Part shown: positions 9,254 through 18,528 of the stretch, one piece after another
How the letters are laid out: each line of letters begins with the position of its first letter
Numbering within the stretch: position 1 is the first letter of the stretch
From: Chara braunii
Lineage: Eukaryota > Streptophyta > Charophyceae > Charales > Characeae
Direction of reading: 5' to 3'
DNA: 35,884 nucleotides
Assembly (NCBI GenBank): GCA_003427395.1
Contig: BFEA01000106.1
Location: 2,661,804-2,697,687 of the forward strand
Program-made: the position numbers and the translations under genes
The notes under the pieces: model-generated
Database searches by the model: none
The model's input: only the letters and a program-made list of their open reading frames with translations
What the model was told of the DNA's origin: nothing

Positions 9254-10852
9254 CTATAGTTCAACGGACCTTTCCGCTTCCTCATCGGTATCACCGGAGC
9301 GCTTGGAGGTATCGTCACTCACCTCCTGTACCTCCCCATCACGTTTGGATGGAGAACCCTGGATTTCGCCGAAGGCTTTTCTTGCCCGTGCCTCCGCAAG
9401 ATCACAAATTGTATCCTCAAATTTACCCAACTTAACCCCTTCCTCTTTGCAAAGCGGCTCCAAGCCGATCTTCCGCAGCATCCGTAGTTGACGCTTCTGT
9501 TCTTCAACGAACTCGGCACGATCATTAATTGTGGTCGTCGCCAGACTTGGACCAGGTTCCTTACTTGGACGAGCGGAAACTGAAGCAGATTTACCACCCG
9601 TTCTTCCGGGAGTAGCCTTGACACCCTTTCTGGCAGAGCGAATAGCAGCTTCCTCCAGACGATCCTTGAGATTGGTACCGCATGCCATTTTCCCTTTATC
9701 CTTCTCCCCACTTGCCATCAATTTCCCCATCTTCTCTTCCAACGCTTTGACTTGCTTCTCGGCTTCAGCCCTCCGAGCTTCCGCTTCCGCCCGTTTTTCC
9801 TTTAGAGCCTCAACTTCGATGTTAGCCAGACGATGGAGGCTTTGCAGGTTCCTATATTCTGCTTTCCACTTGTCCTCTTCGCGCACATTATCTGTCCATC
9901 GAGGCTTGGGAGAACCCCGATTGGAGCAATCCGGCGTCTGGAGAGCAACACTTCCACGCTTATTACCAGGCCGTAGTGCCTGCTCCTTCCATTGGCCAAC
10001 CTCCACAATGACCCGCTCATTCTGATCACGGAGCTGGTTGACCTCCTTCCGCAAACCCGCAATTTCACGCTCAAAGTTGGTCTTCATGAAGGCCGTCTGC
10101 TTGAGCTCGCCAATCTCAGCCTTGAGTGCAACGATGACATCCTCGTTGACGTTCTTCTCCCCGACTTGTTTACGCAGCTCCATTACCTCATTCTGCAGAT
10201 ATAACACCCGATCCTCTCCAATCGGACACAGCGCTTCGCTAAGCTTCCGCTTAAGGTCCTCGTTCTCTTTCCTCAACCTAAGTGCTTCCTCGTTACTTGA
10301 CTCCCCGCTCCCAGCATCCACTGTCTTCCCCTTTCCTATACCTAACACATCCAGCCTTTTTTCCAACCGTTCCCCCATGGCCTCTTCAAACTTCTCACGT
10401 TCCTTTCTCCAAGACGAAAGTTTCTCCTCCTCGTCCTTCTTCGCCTTCTCTTTCGCCTCCTCCTCCTTCTTCTTTGCCTCCCGCTCAGTGTCTTCCACAT
10501 ACTTGTTGTACACTTTATCGAGACGCTCTTGATTACGTGTCCACCAATTGGGCCGAGCCTGTTGACCATACCCGACAACATTCTGATTACCTGAACGCTG
10601 ATTAGAGGAGGATGGACCAAAAGAGGTGGAGGTGTGGTTGGCGGAGGAAGACGAAGCTGCCCCAGGGGCAGGTAAGGTTAGAAGCAGTGGGCCAGTGGGA
10701 ATGGCATTGGCGCCAGTCACAGGTGGACGAAAACCATATCCACGATGGGGGCACTCTCGAGCCCAATGATTCGTAGATCCACATTGAAAACAACCATCTC
10801 TCCCTGGGACCCCCGCCAAAACTACTAACTCGCAATCAGAAGTACAGACCAT
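9254..10852 (-). CDS. ORF1: CCHC zinc knuckle and coiled-coil protein
   Basis: This is a likely RNA-binding, self-associating partner of the retroelement. The 532-residue frame starts at ATG 10852, just inside the right pseudo-LTR. Near the N-terminus, Cys21-x2-Cys24-x4-His29-x4-Cys34 is a classic zinc knuckle (CFQCGSTNHWARECP). A Pro/Ser/Gly/Asn-rich linker follows to about residue 95. From about 105 to 390 runs a long, highly charged heptad-rich region (for example EAKKKEEEAKEKAKKDEEEK) typical of coiled coils. The tail is basic, then acidic. The frame is intact. Gag-like ORF1 proteins with knuckles are known in LINEs and LTR elements; one beside a Penelope-type RT is less usual. Function is inferred from these features. 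Confidence 0.8.
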   Translation of the reverse strand: MVCTSDCELVVLAGVPGRDGCFQCGSTNHWARECPHRGYGFRPPVTGANAIPTGPLLLTLPAPGAASSSSANHTSTSFGPSSSNQRSGNQNVVGYGQQARPNWWTRNQERLDKVYNKYVEDTEREAKKKEEEAKEKAKKDEEEKLSSWRKEREKFEEAMGERLEKRLDVLGIGKGKTVDAGSGESSNEEALRLRKENEDLKRKLSEALCPIGEDRVLYLQNEVMELRKQVGEKNVNEDVIVALKAEIGELKQTAFMKTNFEREIAGLRKEVNQLRDQNERVIVEVGQWKEQALRPGNKRGSVALQTPDCSNRGSPKPRWTDNVREEDKWKAEYRNLQSLHRLANIEVEALKEKRAEAEARRAEAEKQVKALEEKMGKLMASGEKDKGKMACGTNLKDRLEEAAIRSARKGVKATPGRTGGKSASVSARPSKEPGPSLATTTINDRAEFVEEQKRQLRMLRKIGLEPLCKEEGVKLGKFEDTICDLAEARARKAFGEIQGSPSKRDGEVQEVSDDTSKRSGDTDEEAERSVEL

Positions 10853-10937
10853 AAAATCGTAATAAGTGACAGGAAAAACGAGTCACGCACACGTAGTTTA
10901 ATTGCTACGGTGGTTCTAAATCCTTAAGATGAAGTTG
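10853..10937 (-). other. Spacer between 5' pseudo-LTR and ORF1
   Basis: About 85 bases. It would be the leader of ORF1, in a position where internal promoter elements could lie. No clear motif seen. Confidence 0.4.
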
Positions 10938-11670
10938 AGTATACTCGCACATTCATCAGAAGTCACAAATTAACGAGCAATTAACGAGTCCATACATAGC
11001 CTGACAGCACACTCATTCGGCATATAGCCTAGTACATGACAGACTCCATNACAATCAGAGACATCCATAGAGNCCAAGTAAAGTGAAGAGAATAANAGAA
11101 GGAGCGAGAATTGACACATCGNTGTNTCCCGAACNNGACAAAGGGCTCAAATTATAAACAAAGTCAAACCAGCCCATGGAGTTGAACCCAAAAGTGGACG
11201 TCATGTCCATATCGTGCAAACCTAGGTCAACATCTCCGGCAAGACCCTACGCGTTTCATCCGGAGCCGGATCCGGAATCGTCAGGGGTCGTCACAAAGTC
11301 GAGTGCCAATGACATGTCAATTACTCTACTTAACAAAAACAGACACTCAACAGTTCTAGAACATCCAAAGACCGGAGAGGACCCAGTACTACTAGAAGTA
11401 TCAAACAGATAGTTAGAAAACCTCCAGCACAAAGTCCACAGATCGAATCCAATAAGTAGAAGCCTACTGAACCATTCAACCGACGCCCCTGAGACGTCAA
11501 CAGAGAGAACAACAGATCAAGTCCAGGAGGCCCCAAAAGGCCACGGCTCTAAAACACAGGGGACTCAAACCCCTCCCAAGTCAACGGTTCGAAACTCAGT
11601 CTTACCGGTCATCATTTTAGCAGGCCGCGTGCTCAAGACATAGGGGGACTCGAACCCCACGTAGGTCACC
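10938..11670 (-). repeat. Right (5') pseudo-LTR of the Penelope-like element
   Basis: It pairs with 836-1568 at a constant offset. It contains seven single Ns at 11050, 11073, 11096, 11122, 11126, 11135 and 11136, which look like unresolved calls in a collapsed repeat. The other copy has called bases at all of these sites. Confidence 0.85.
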
Positions 11671-11676
11671 GCGTGC

Positions 11677-11686
11677 TCATGACATG
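11677..11686. repeat. Candidate target-site duplication, right
   Basis: The 10-mer matches 823-832 exactly. A second CGCGTGCTCA-like word just inside the element makes the exact boundary uncertain by a few bases. Confidence 0.6.
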
Positions 11687-11694
11687 GCCAGAGG

Positions 11695-11710
11695 AAAAAA
11701 AAAAAAAAAA
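11695..11710. repeat. Poly-A, 16 bases
   Basis: A short A run just right of the Penelope-like element. Its origin is not clear. Confidence 0.7.
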
Positions 11711-11776
11711 GTGCTTATTGTTGCAGGCTGACAAGAGTGGACTTCAGTGATGAAGGGAACACCGGGACCTGTCCAG

Positions 11777-11850
11777 TTGATGTGGCTCAGTGGTTAGAGC
11801 ACCGGTTGGAAATGCGCATTGTGGTATGAGGTTGCGGGTTCAAAACTCAA
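11777..11850 (+). mobile_element. tRNA-derived SINE-like head
   Basis: TGGCTCAGTGG (11783-11793) matches the pol III A box and GGTTCAAAACT (11837-11847) resembles a B box with two changes. Spacing is near that of a tRNA. Stems of a functional tRNA do not form, so this looks like the head of a SINE whose body continues toward 12432. Confidence 0.55.
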
Positions 11851-12220
11851 TTGCAACCTTGCGCATGGACACGGGCAGGGCGCTAGATTGACGCACGGCT
11901 GGACATACACTGACGCATGGTACTATTACAGACACTGCCTGCGTCCTGGGTGTTCTGTTGATCTCCCCAGTCTCGCATACATAGCCTTCGGGTATACACA
12001 TAGATTGCGAACTACACAACTATCAGACTGGGGGGGTCTAGTCACTGGGTGAGGTCTAGTATCTGCAGTAGGTACAGGTAAGGGCTGCCAGAGTCCCTAC
12101 TCATATTCGGATGGTGCTGTCTGGTGGCTATATAAGGCTTAGACCCTAGGGTAAGGGTAGGGGTATAAGTCGCTCAGGCCAGTCCGAGTTCCACCTGGCC
12201 TTGGGGTAAGCTAGGGGAAG
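11851..12220. other. Probable SINE body, unassigned
   Basis: No coding frame. A CTGGCCTTGGGGTAAGCTAG word near 12200 recurs at 28675-28695, so this is part of a dispersed repeat family. Confidence 0.45.
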
Positions 12221-12432
12221 GATGGTAAGACTGCTTTAATGGGCGCTACCCTGTCTGAACCTAGGGCCCAGAGTCTCTTGGGGCCTGTAGTAGATTGTCT
12301 GGGCCTGGCGTCCGAAGTTCCCGTTCCGCTTCCACCAGCCCCGGTGCCTATCACTGCTGTTCGATTCAAGTTACCTGCCCATTGGTAGGGTAATGGTCCT
12401 GAGTATTGGTCACACTGAGATAGGATAGTGGG
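12221..12432 (+). repeat. Dispersed repeat, partner at 15078-15333
   Basis: About 200 bases including TACCCTGTCTGAACCTAGGG and a long matching tract through GGCCTGGCGTCCGAAGTTCC are shared nearly exactly. The end of this copy (GGATAGTGGGACTGC) equals the beginning of the partner, which suggests an ancestral head-to-tail or circular arrangement. Confidence 0.85.
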
Positions 12433-12737
12433 ACTGCGATCGTGGTCCGGGAGAGTTGCGCTAGCGCTAGCGCCCTGAGGCCGGCAGACCAGCGAGGACT
12501 GGTCCTCCCGGCTAGATTAGCGCCCGGGGAGAGGAGCTCCCCGGTTGCTGGGCCTGTGGCGCGCGCCCGGCAGATGCCCGCGGCTCTTTGATTGGCCACG
12601 TGGCACCTGCTGTAGGTGTCGTGAATGACCGACAACGTGCGGACAGGGGTTGCACCAGCCGTGGAAATGATGAGCACACGAATAGGGGCGCATTTTTCCG
12701 GGTTAGAGAGGGGTTGGTGGGGGAGATACATCATAGA

Positions 12738-13180
12738 GATACGTCTTTTGACATGGTTGATGACGTTTGGATCAGAGAGGATGATGGCCAAGATGAGGGG
12801 GACGTGATCAATTACTTTGCACTTCTTGGCGCCGTCTACGTGGATGGGGGAAGCGGGGTGGATGAGCAGGTGGAAGAAGACGTCGTCAACTTTGACACTG
12901 ATGAGAACGGCGACACGCCTTTTTACACGGCCGATGACGTCGGCCAGCGAGAGGTTGATGGGCAAGATGAGGGTGATGTGGCCAAATACTATGCACATCT
13001 TACCGCGGTCTACGAGGATGGGGGAAGTGGGGAGGATGAGCAAGTGGGAGAAGACGTTGTCAACTTTCACACTGATGATGACAGCGATATGCCTTTTTTC
13101 ACGCATGATGACGACTGCCAGCGAGAGGTTGATGGGCAGGATGAGGGAGATGTGGCCAAATACTTCTTACCACGGTCTAC
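12738..13180 (+). repeat. 174-bp tandem repeat, about 2.5 units
   Basis: Units start at 12738, 12912 and 13086, and the third is truncated. The period is a multiple of three, which also keeps shadow frames open on the other strand. Confidence 0.85.
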
Positions 13181-13720
13181 AAGGATGGGGGATTGCAGGA
13201 TGATGAAGACTTCGTGCAGCAGGGGGACGGTGACCAGCCGGAGGTGGGGGAGGAGGAGCAGGGGTCTATGGTAGAAGCGGGGGTTAACGTGGAAGAGGAG
13301 CAGAGAATGGGTAAGTTTGGCGAGCAAGAGACTGGCAGCTACAATAACAACATCTACAAGGGTATTAACAATCATAATACCATCAGCAACAATAACTTCA
13401 ATGGGGGGGTTGGTGGATGGTGGGAGAATCTGAGGATGAGCCCATTCCAGTTTGGCACTGAGACTGACAACCCATCTGCAGCAGTGGGATGGTGACCGGG
13501 CAGAGGAGTGGGAGGTTGCGCAGGGGATCATGGCAGAGGCGGTGGCTGCCGGGGAGGACAGGCAGGTGATGGGCAAGACCGGTGACAATGGTGGGAGGGT
13601 TGACAACACTATCGACGAAAACAACAACAACACATTGATCACGGCAGGGGTGGTGGCTGTAGTGGATGAGAGACAGGTAATGGGTGAGATTGGTGAGAAG
13701 GGTAGTGAGGCTGCCAACGG

Positions 13721-13721
13721 C

Positions 13722-13761
<40 letters not shown>

Positions 13762-13982
13762 GTAAAAACAACAACAGGGGAGAGATGCCGCCAACAGCGA
13801 AGGGAGAGGGAACTACGACCTTGTTAGGGCTTGAGAAGAGCGATTTGGGGTTGATGGGATCAAGCGAAATGGGCGGCAAGAGCGCGTGGGACGACATCAA
13901 CAGCGACGACAATTACAACAACAACAACATCGACAACAACAACAATAATTACAACAACAAGAACACCAACAACAGCAACAAG
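13721..13982. repeat. CAA/AAC microsatellite blocks
   Basis: A pure (CAA)n block at 13721-13760 and an interrupted AAC/AAT block at 13913-13982, read as poly-Asn in the plus frame. Confidence 0.9.
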
Positions 13983-14159
13983 ACATGGGGCTTGTGGTTG
14001 AAGGTTGCCACAACGAAGGCGGGAGAGTTAATGACGGGGGGGCTGGTGAGGTGGGATTTGAGGTTGAAGGTGAAATCTACCGTTCCCCCCCATTCCTACC
14101 TGGTGTTTCATTCTGATGATCCATTTGCTCTTTTTTGGCTTCGGGTGGGAGTTGGATAG

Positions 14160-14480
14160 ATGTTCTTCTCTCAACTCTCATAATCTCAAAACTCTTACTC
14201 TCACCCTCAACTCTTATTCACGTGGCCTCTTATTCGTGTGGCCTCATGAAGGGTTTGATGCTTACGTCTTGATGTTAGATTCTTTGTTTAGGGTGGGGTG
14301 AGCTACGTTTTTTCAGACGTTATCATCTCCACACAACATTGAATAGGGGATAAGTGCTTTATCCGCTGAAGGGCAACTCTTCCCCTGTGTGAAGGGAAGT
14401 AATCAACACCTCTCCTCCTTTCCGAAATACACGTGAGTTTCGCATATATGCTGATTGGCTTCATTCACTGCTGTATAGGA
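14160..14480. other. Pyrimidine-biased gene-free stretch
   Basis: CTCTCAACTCT-like words and a small direct repeat around CGTGGCCTCTTATTCGTG. No gene seen. Confidence 0.4.
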
Positions 14481-14992
14481 TAGCTGGACCCGATCTCCAG
14501 GTTATACATAGGACTCCTATACTTGGGGTTCGACCCTTGGTTGATTGACAGGATGGGGCTTGAGGCCTCGCTTGATATGGAGAAACAGTAGTATAGGAAT
14601 ATAGGGTTTTCCCCTCTTGCACAGAGATCAAGTCAGGATTAGGGTTTCGTCTTCTGGTGTCATCAACAGAATTGGGCATGGTGCCTTGCTCGCCATGGGG
14701 CATGGTTTGTTTGATGCTTTGATTGATGAACAAGTACTGATAGTACCAGATACACAGTAGGACATAGACAATGGGAGGATAAGGTCTTTCCCCCATGGGA
14801 CATGGATAGAATCTATAGATTGATGAAGAATACACAGTCGCACACAGGGATGCCGGTCCCGATCTCCAGCAGGAACACTCAACAACATTCACATCATTGC
14901 ACAGGGACGCTGGACCCGATTTCCAGCAGATACATTCACATCATTGTTTAGGGACGCTGGACCCGATTTCCAGCAGGTGTAGCTCCCCACCA
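14481..14992 (+). repeat. Four copies of the CTGGACC hairpin repeat
   Basis: The core GGACGCTGGACCCGATTTCC (closed by AGC) or variants occur at about 14481, 14847, 14903 and 14950. The last three are in short tandem with CATTCACATCATTG between them. The last copy carries on into the CTCCCCACCAATA segment found in full copies at 18529 and 26091. Confidence 0.8.
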
Positions 14993-15055
14993 ATACTTAC
15001 CGAGGATGCTCTTATCACCTCGTTAAGTAGGTTCCCTGTATACAAAGTTAATGGG

Positions 15056-15077
15056 AAAAAAAAAAAAAAAAAAAAAA
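15056..15077. repeat. Poly-A, 22 bases
   Basis: An A run directly before the dispersed repeat at 15078. It could be the tail of the preceding hairpin-bearing sequence. Confidence 0.8.
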
Positions 15078-15382
15078 GGATAGTGGGACTGCTTCTATGG
15101 GTGCTACCCTGTCTGAACCTAGGGCCCAGAGTCTCTTGGGGCCTGTAGTAGATTGTCTGGGCCTGGCGTCCGAAGTTCCCGTTCGACAAGTCTCGTCCGA
15201 TTCCACTTCCATTAGGGCTGAGCAACCTATCAGCCCTGGTGCCTGTCACTACTGTTCGGTCCAAGTTCCCCTCGATACTGGTAGAGTGATGGTCCTGAGT
15301 GCTGGTCACACTGAGGTAGGATAGTGGGATAGCCCATTGGTAGGGTAATGGTCCTGAGTGCTGGTCACACTGAGGTAGGATA
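15078..15382 (+). repeat. Dispersed repeat, copy 2, with duplicated end
   Basis: It matches 12221-12432 with an extra insertion near 15185-15235. Its terminal segment, TGGTCCTGAGTGCTGGTCAC plus flanks, occurs twice in a row, ending near 15325 and near 15382. Confidence 0.8.
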
Positions 15383-15512
15383 AGGGGTGCGCTTGGAGTA
15401 TTGACGTGAGGAAGGGATGGGAGGTGGTCTCATATTCCAGGACACCCATGGCCTAGTGCTCCGGCTGATCACAATGCACTCAGTGACTAGCCTCTACAAC
15501 ACCATGGACTTC

Positions 15513-15535
15513 AAAAAAAAAAAAAAAAAAAAAAA
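15513..15535. repeat. Poly-A, 23 bases
   Basis: An A run with no visible flanking duplication. Confidence 0.8.
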
Positions 15536-15574
15536 GGTCACACCAGGAATTTTTTTTTCTTTTTCTTTTTTTTT

Positions 15575-15758
15575 AGAGAAAACTACGGCGCAGTCAGGGT
15601 TTGAGTTTGTAATTGCATTTGAGGCAAAAGGGCCGGTAATGCTGAATGTATGTAACCAACGATTCGGGACAGGTGGGGTCACGTGGGGGTGTGTTGTGTT
15701 CGCGGGATTGCCTGAAGTGCAATTTCAAACTGTTTTCGTTACTGCGTCGAAGTTACCC
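15575..15758. mobile_element. Inverted-repeat element, copy A
   Basis: The left end AACTACGGCGCAGTC and the inverted right end (AACTTCGACGCAGT when read on the other strand) form imperfect arms of about 50 bases, containing GTTTG..AATTGCA..GAGG-like blocks. It has no coding capacity. It looks like a MITE, related to copy B at 15974. Confidence 0.65.
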
Positions 15759-15973
15759 TTTTTTTTTTAACTTCGTATATGGGAAACCTACACAGCTATT
15801 GATGTGAGGGACGCTGGGCCCAGCTCCCAGCTTGCAATAAAATCCACATATTATGATATTTTCTTTATAAAAAAAAAAAGTTAAAAAAAACCTAAATGCT
15901 GAGGCCTCCTCAAATTGTTTACAAACCTCTCATTTTCCACCTTTTTTACTTGTTTCCTTCTGTTTTTTTTTTT

Positions 15974-16154
15974 GGGGAAACTAGGGTGCAGTCAAGGTTT
16001 TCAGTTTTGAATGCGGTTTCGCGACTTTTGCTCCAAACTGAGGGAAATTGTGAATGTATCCAACCCAGCTGTAAGGTTGGTGGGGATGTGTTGTATTCAA
16101 GGGATGCCTGAAGTGGATTTAGAACTGAGAAGGTGACTGCGCCGTAGTTACCCC
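15974..16154. mobile_element. Inverted-repeat element, copy B
   Basis: It has the same architecture as copy A. The right end reversed reads GGGGTAACTACGGCGCAGTC and the left end GGGGAAACTAGGGTGCAGTC. CTGTTTTT lies at both sides and could be an 8-bp target duplication, though T-rich context weakens this. Confidence 0.65.
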
Positions 16155-16563
16155 TGTTTTTGTCGGAAGAAGAAGATGAAGAAGACAAAGAAAAAGATAA
16201 TGTCGTGAGGCCCTCCATCAGACAAGGGATAACAGCCCGCGCCTGGTCAAGGGTTTGATTGTTTATGATGGCTTTGCTCCATGCATGGAGAGCTACAGAT
16301 GTGGGACCTGGGCCCTGTGTCCCTTGAGCCGCAAGAGATATTCTTCACCAAGCCCAGAATGTGGGGCATCCCGTAAGCATTAAGATTTTATTTGTGGGAG
16401 ACATAACTCCTTTTTATCACCCTCCCCCCCCCCCAATTTTAGGAAAAAATTGGCGTGTCGAAGCAGAAGCAATAATACCATGTTGGGTCGGGGAGAGCGT
16501 ATTGACTTAACCCACAACCAGCAGTGGTCAGAGACACCAGAGGGGGCGTAGGGGTGGGAAAGT
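16155..16563. other. Gene-free stretch
   Basis: It holds a purine-rich GAAGAAGATGAAG tract and a C run near 16425. No gene seen. Confidence 0.4.
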
Positions 16564-17388
16564 GGTGTCGAGTGCATCGGCTCCCGCCTTTTTCGCAAAA
16601 GGCGAGATCCCTCCCGACCATGTCACGCAGGAGTCAAAAACAAAACAAAACAAGAGATAACTCTGAAACGACGCAAAATAACCCCGCGAACCGTCAAGAC
16701 GGACGTTGTCGCGTTGTCCCTTTGCTGTTCTAGTCAGGTGCGCCAGTTGTACTTCCCGCAGTCCCATACGACAGGATAGGTTCCCTCGGGGCACAACTTA
16801 CCTTCCCGAAGAGGCTGTCACCACCCTTAGGGGTTTATCCCTACCGAGCTACTGACCCACGTGCGAAAGCTTTTAAATGCAATTGTAGAGGTAGGTCAGC
16901 CGAGGGTGTTTGCTCGCTCGTTGTAGTATAGGTACGCGCGGTTAAACGCCAAGCATACCCGAGCGTCGTTCGTCCCTTAGGGCGCTGATCTCCTAAGTAT
17001 GAAGTGGACACCGGTCGACTAGGACAGTCTCAACCAAGCGTGAAACCCAAATATTACTCATAGTCCCTTAGACACACATTCAACAGAAAGTTATAACAAC
17101 CACACAAAATTACATCAAAAGAACATCGTAGTCGATAAGAAGGTGTATTCAATCTGAAATGAGAACTGAAAGAATTTGAATCACCATATGGCACATCCGA
17201 TAATACAAGCAAAATAAAATCCGACCTCCTTGGGTCCACTCGATAGACAAAAAAAAACATGCAGCAGCCAACGAGGGGTTGGCTTCAACAATAATCTTAA
17301 TGCAGTCGAGATGGTAGTCGGGCTGCCTCAGTTTTGACTTGATGAAACACGTCGCCAACGTTATTCATTTTCATACCACTTCCTAGAG
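16564..17388. repeat. Dispersed repeat, copy 2 (partner 2954-3720)
   Basis: It starts with GGTGTCGAGTGCATCGGC exactly like copy 1, but here is not inside RT coding sequence. A small hairpin near the start (GCCTTTT...AAAAGGC) replaces a differently sequenced hairpin at the same place in copy 1. It ends at an assembly join. Confidence 0.75.
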
Positions 17389-17569
17389 GGAGAGACATGC
17401 AACACTTCGAGTAATGCACCTAATTAAGAACCATCTGCAAAGCAGTTTGTCATCCACGAGGATTGAGAACGTATGAACNGGAGAGACATGCAACACTTCG
17501 AGTAATGCACCTAATTAAGAACCATCTGCAAAGCAGTTTGTCATCCACGAGGATTGAGAACGTATGAAC
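17389..17569. other. Exact 90-bp duplication around a single N
   Basis: Bases 17389-17478 and 17480-17569 are identical and separated by one N at 17479. This is best explained as two overlapping contig ends placed side by side without merging, so one copy is likely artificial. Confidence 0.9.
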
Positions 17570-17576
17570 ACATGCA

Positions 17577-17612
17577 CCCTCCCTCTTTCCCTCTCTCTCT
17601 CTCTCTCTTTCC

Positions 17613-17669
<57 letters not shown>

Positions 17670-17780
17670 CTTTCTTTTTCTCCTTTTTTTTTTTTCTTTC
17701 TTTTTTCCTCTTCTCTTCCTTCTTTTTCTTCTTTTCCCTCCTTTTTTTATTCCCCCGCTTTCTTTTTCTTCTTCTTCCAT
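17577..17780. repeat. Long pyrimidine tract
   Basis: CT repeats, then about 53 T, then mixed TTC/TTTC. ORFs across it, reading as poly-Phe or poly-Lys, are artefacts. Confidence 0.9.
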
Positions 17781-17844
17781 CCCCTCCCCACAACATCCAC
17801 ACACCCTTGCGACAGAGTATTTTAGTCTCCGGTGCCTCTCCGGG

Positions 17845-18088
17845 GACTGATCATCATTCCTGCAGCAAAATGTTGATACAACGCTAGAAATATAGGACAG
17901 ACTATCAGAAAGATCGGCTGCACAGTTAACCCCCCCAGCTACTTGGGCAGTCAATGCTGACAACCAGGCCTCAACATCACCCTTGCAACAAAATGTTGAT
18001 ACAGCGCTGGAATATAGGACAGACTATCAGGAAGATCGATTGCACAGCCAACCCCCCAGCTAATGGGGCAGTCAATGCTGGCAATCAG
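17845..18088. repeat. 132-bp tandem duplication
   Basis: GCAAAATGTTGATACAACGC and the following 100 bases recur 132 bases later with modest divergence. Both copies end GGGCAGTCAATGCTG. Confidence 0.85.
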
Positions 18089-18448
18089 AACTTTTAAGAA
18101 TAAAGGGGGGTAGGGGTGGCTCATGGTTTTCTAAATTCCTATAGATATTCTTAGCTTAAAAAAAGGGGGGGTGAGGAACCAGGGTATAGCAGCAGGGATC
18201 TAGCGCTAGATTCAGGGCGACGAGGCTCCCCCCTCCCTCCAATAGCCTGCTCAGTCAATCCCCTGGTCTCCAGGGTAATCAATGCTGGAAGGAACCCCAC
18301 ACAATCCTGTTTTGATCTATTCCAAAATTGGTCTGTACATGGGATACTGGACCCCTTTTCCAGCAGGTGATGCTCCCCACTAATAGATGGAGCCTCTTCC
18401 CTGGTGCTAGCGGTGTCTACTCTTATCAGCACCAATAAACATTGAGTA

Positions 18449-18517
18449 TCATCATCATCAACATCATCATCATCATCATCATCATCAACATCATCATCAT
18501 CATCATCATCATCATCA
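18449..18517. repeat. ATC trinucleotide microsatellite
   Basis: About 23 units of ATC with occasional AAC variants, directly left of a structured hairpin repeat. Confidence 0.95.
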
Positions 18518-18528
18518 GATTGGTTGTT

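Larger units (their letters stand above)
833..11676 (-). mobile_element. Penelope-like retroelement with permuted domains, disrupted
   Basis: This is a retroelement read from right to left. In its own orientation it has a 733-bp direct repeat, ORF1 (CCHC zinc knuckle and coiled coil), a GIY-YIG endonuclease ORF, a reverse transcriptase with Penelope-like motifs, and a second copy of the direct repeat. Canonical Penelope elements carry GIY-YIG after the RT; here it lies before it, as described for the Naiad/Chlamys group. The direct repeats correspond to pseudo-LTRs. A candidate 10-bp TSD flanks the whole. An insertion of about 4.5 kb lies between endonuclease and RT, and there are in-frame stops, so this copy cannot be autonomous. 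The clade placement is inferred from domain order only. Confidence 0.8.
12588..14159 (+). pseudogene. Acidic, Asn-rich tandem-repeat protein, frameshifted
   Basis: I do not recognise this protein. From about 12738 the plus frame holds two full 58-residue repeats and a partial third, rich in Asp/Glu/Gly, each containing DGQDEGDV. A 7-base deletion in repeat three, near 13168, shifts the frame. The next frame continues with similar acidic sequence to a stop at 13495, and a third frame from about 13452 carries Asn runs to 14159. That acidic and Asn-rich character continues across the shifts suggests a decayed gene. Differences between the repeats are mixed synonymous and replacing, so a non-coding satellite is also possible. 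Confidence 0.4.

Noticed and set aside
9531-10605. Plus-strand frames of 164 codons and less
   Set aside because: They are antisense shadows of the coiled-coil ORF1, whose codon bias leaves the opposite strand open.
12366-13912. Minus-strand frames of 246 and 281 codons
   Set aside because: They lie antisense to the 174-bp repeat and the CAA blocks, whose period of three keeps all frames open. Composition is poly-Leu and low complexity.
17541-17963. Lys- or Phe-rich frames across the pyrimidine tract
   Set aside because: They are produced by the homopolymer and microsatellite sequence only.
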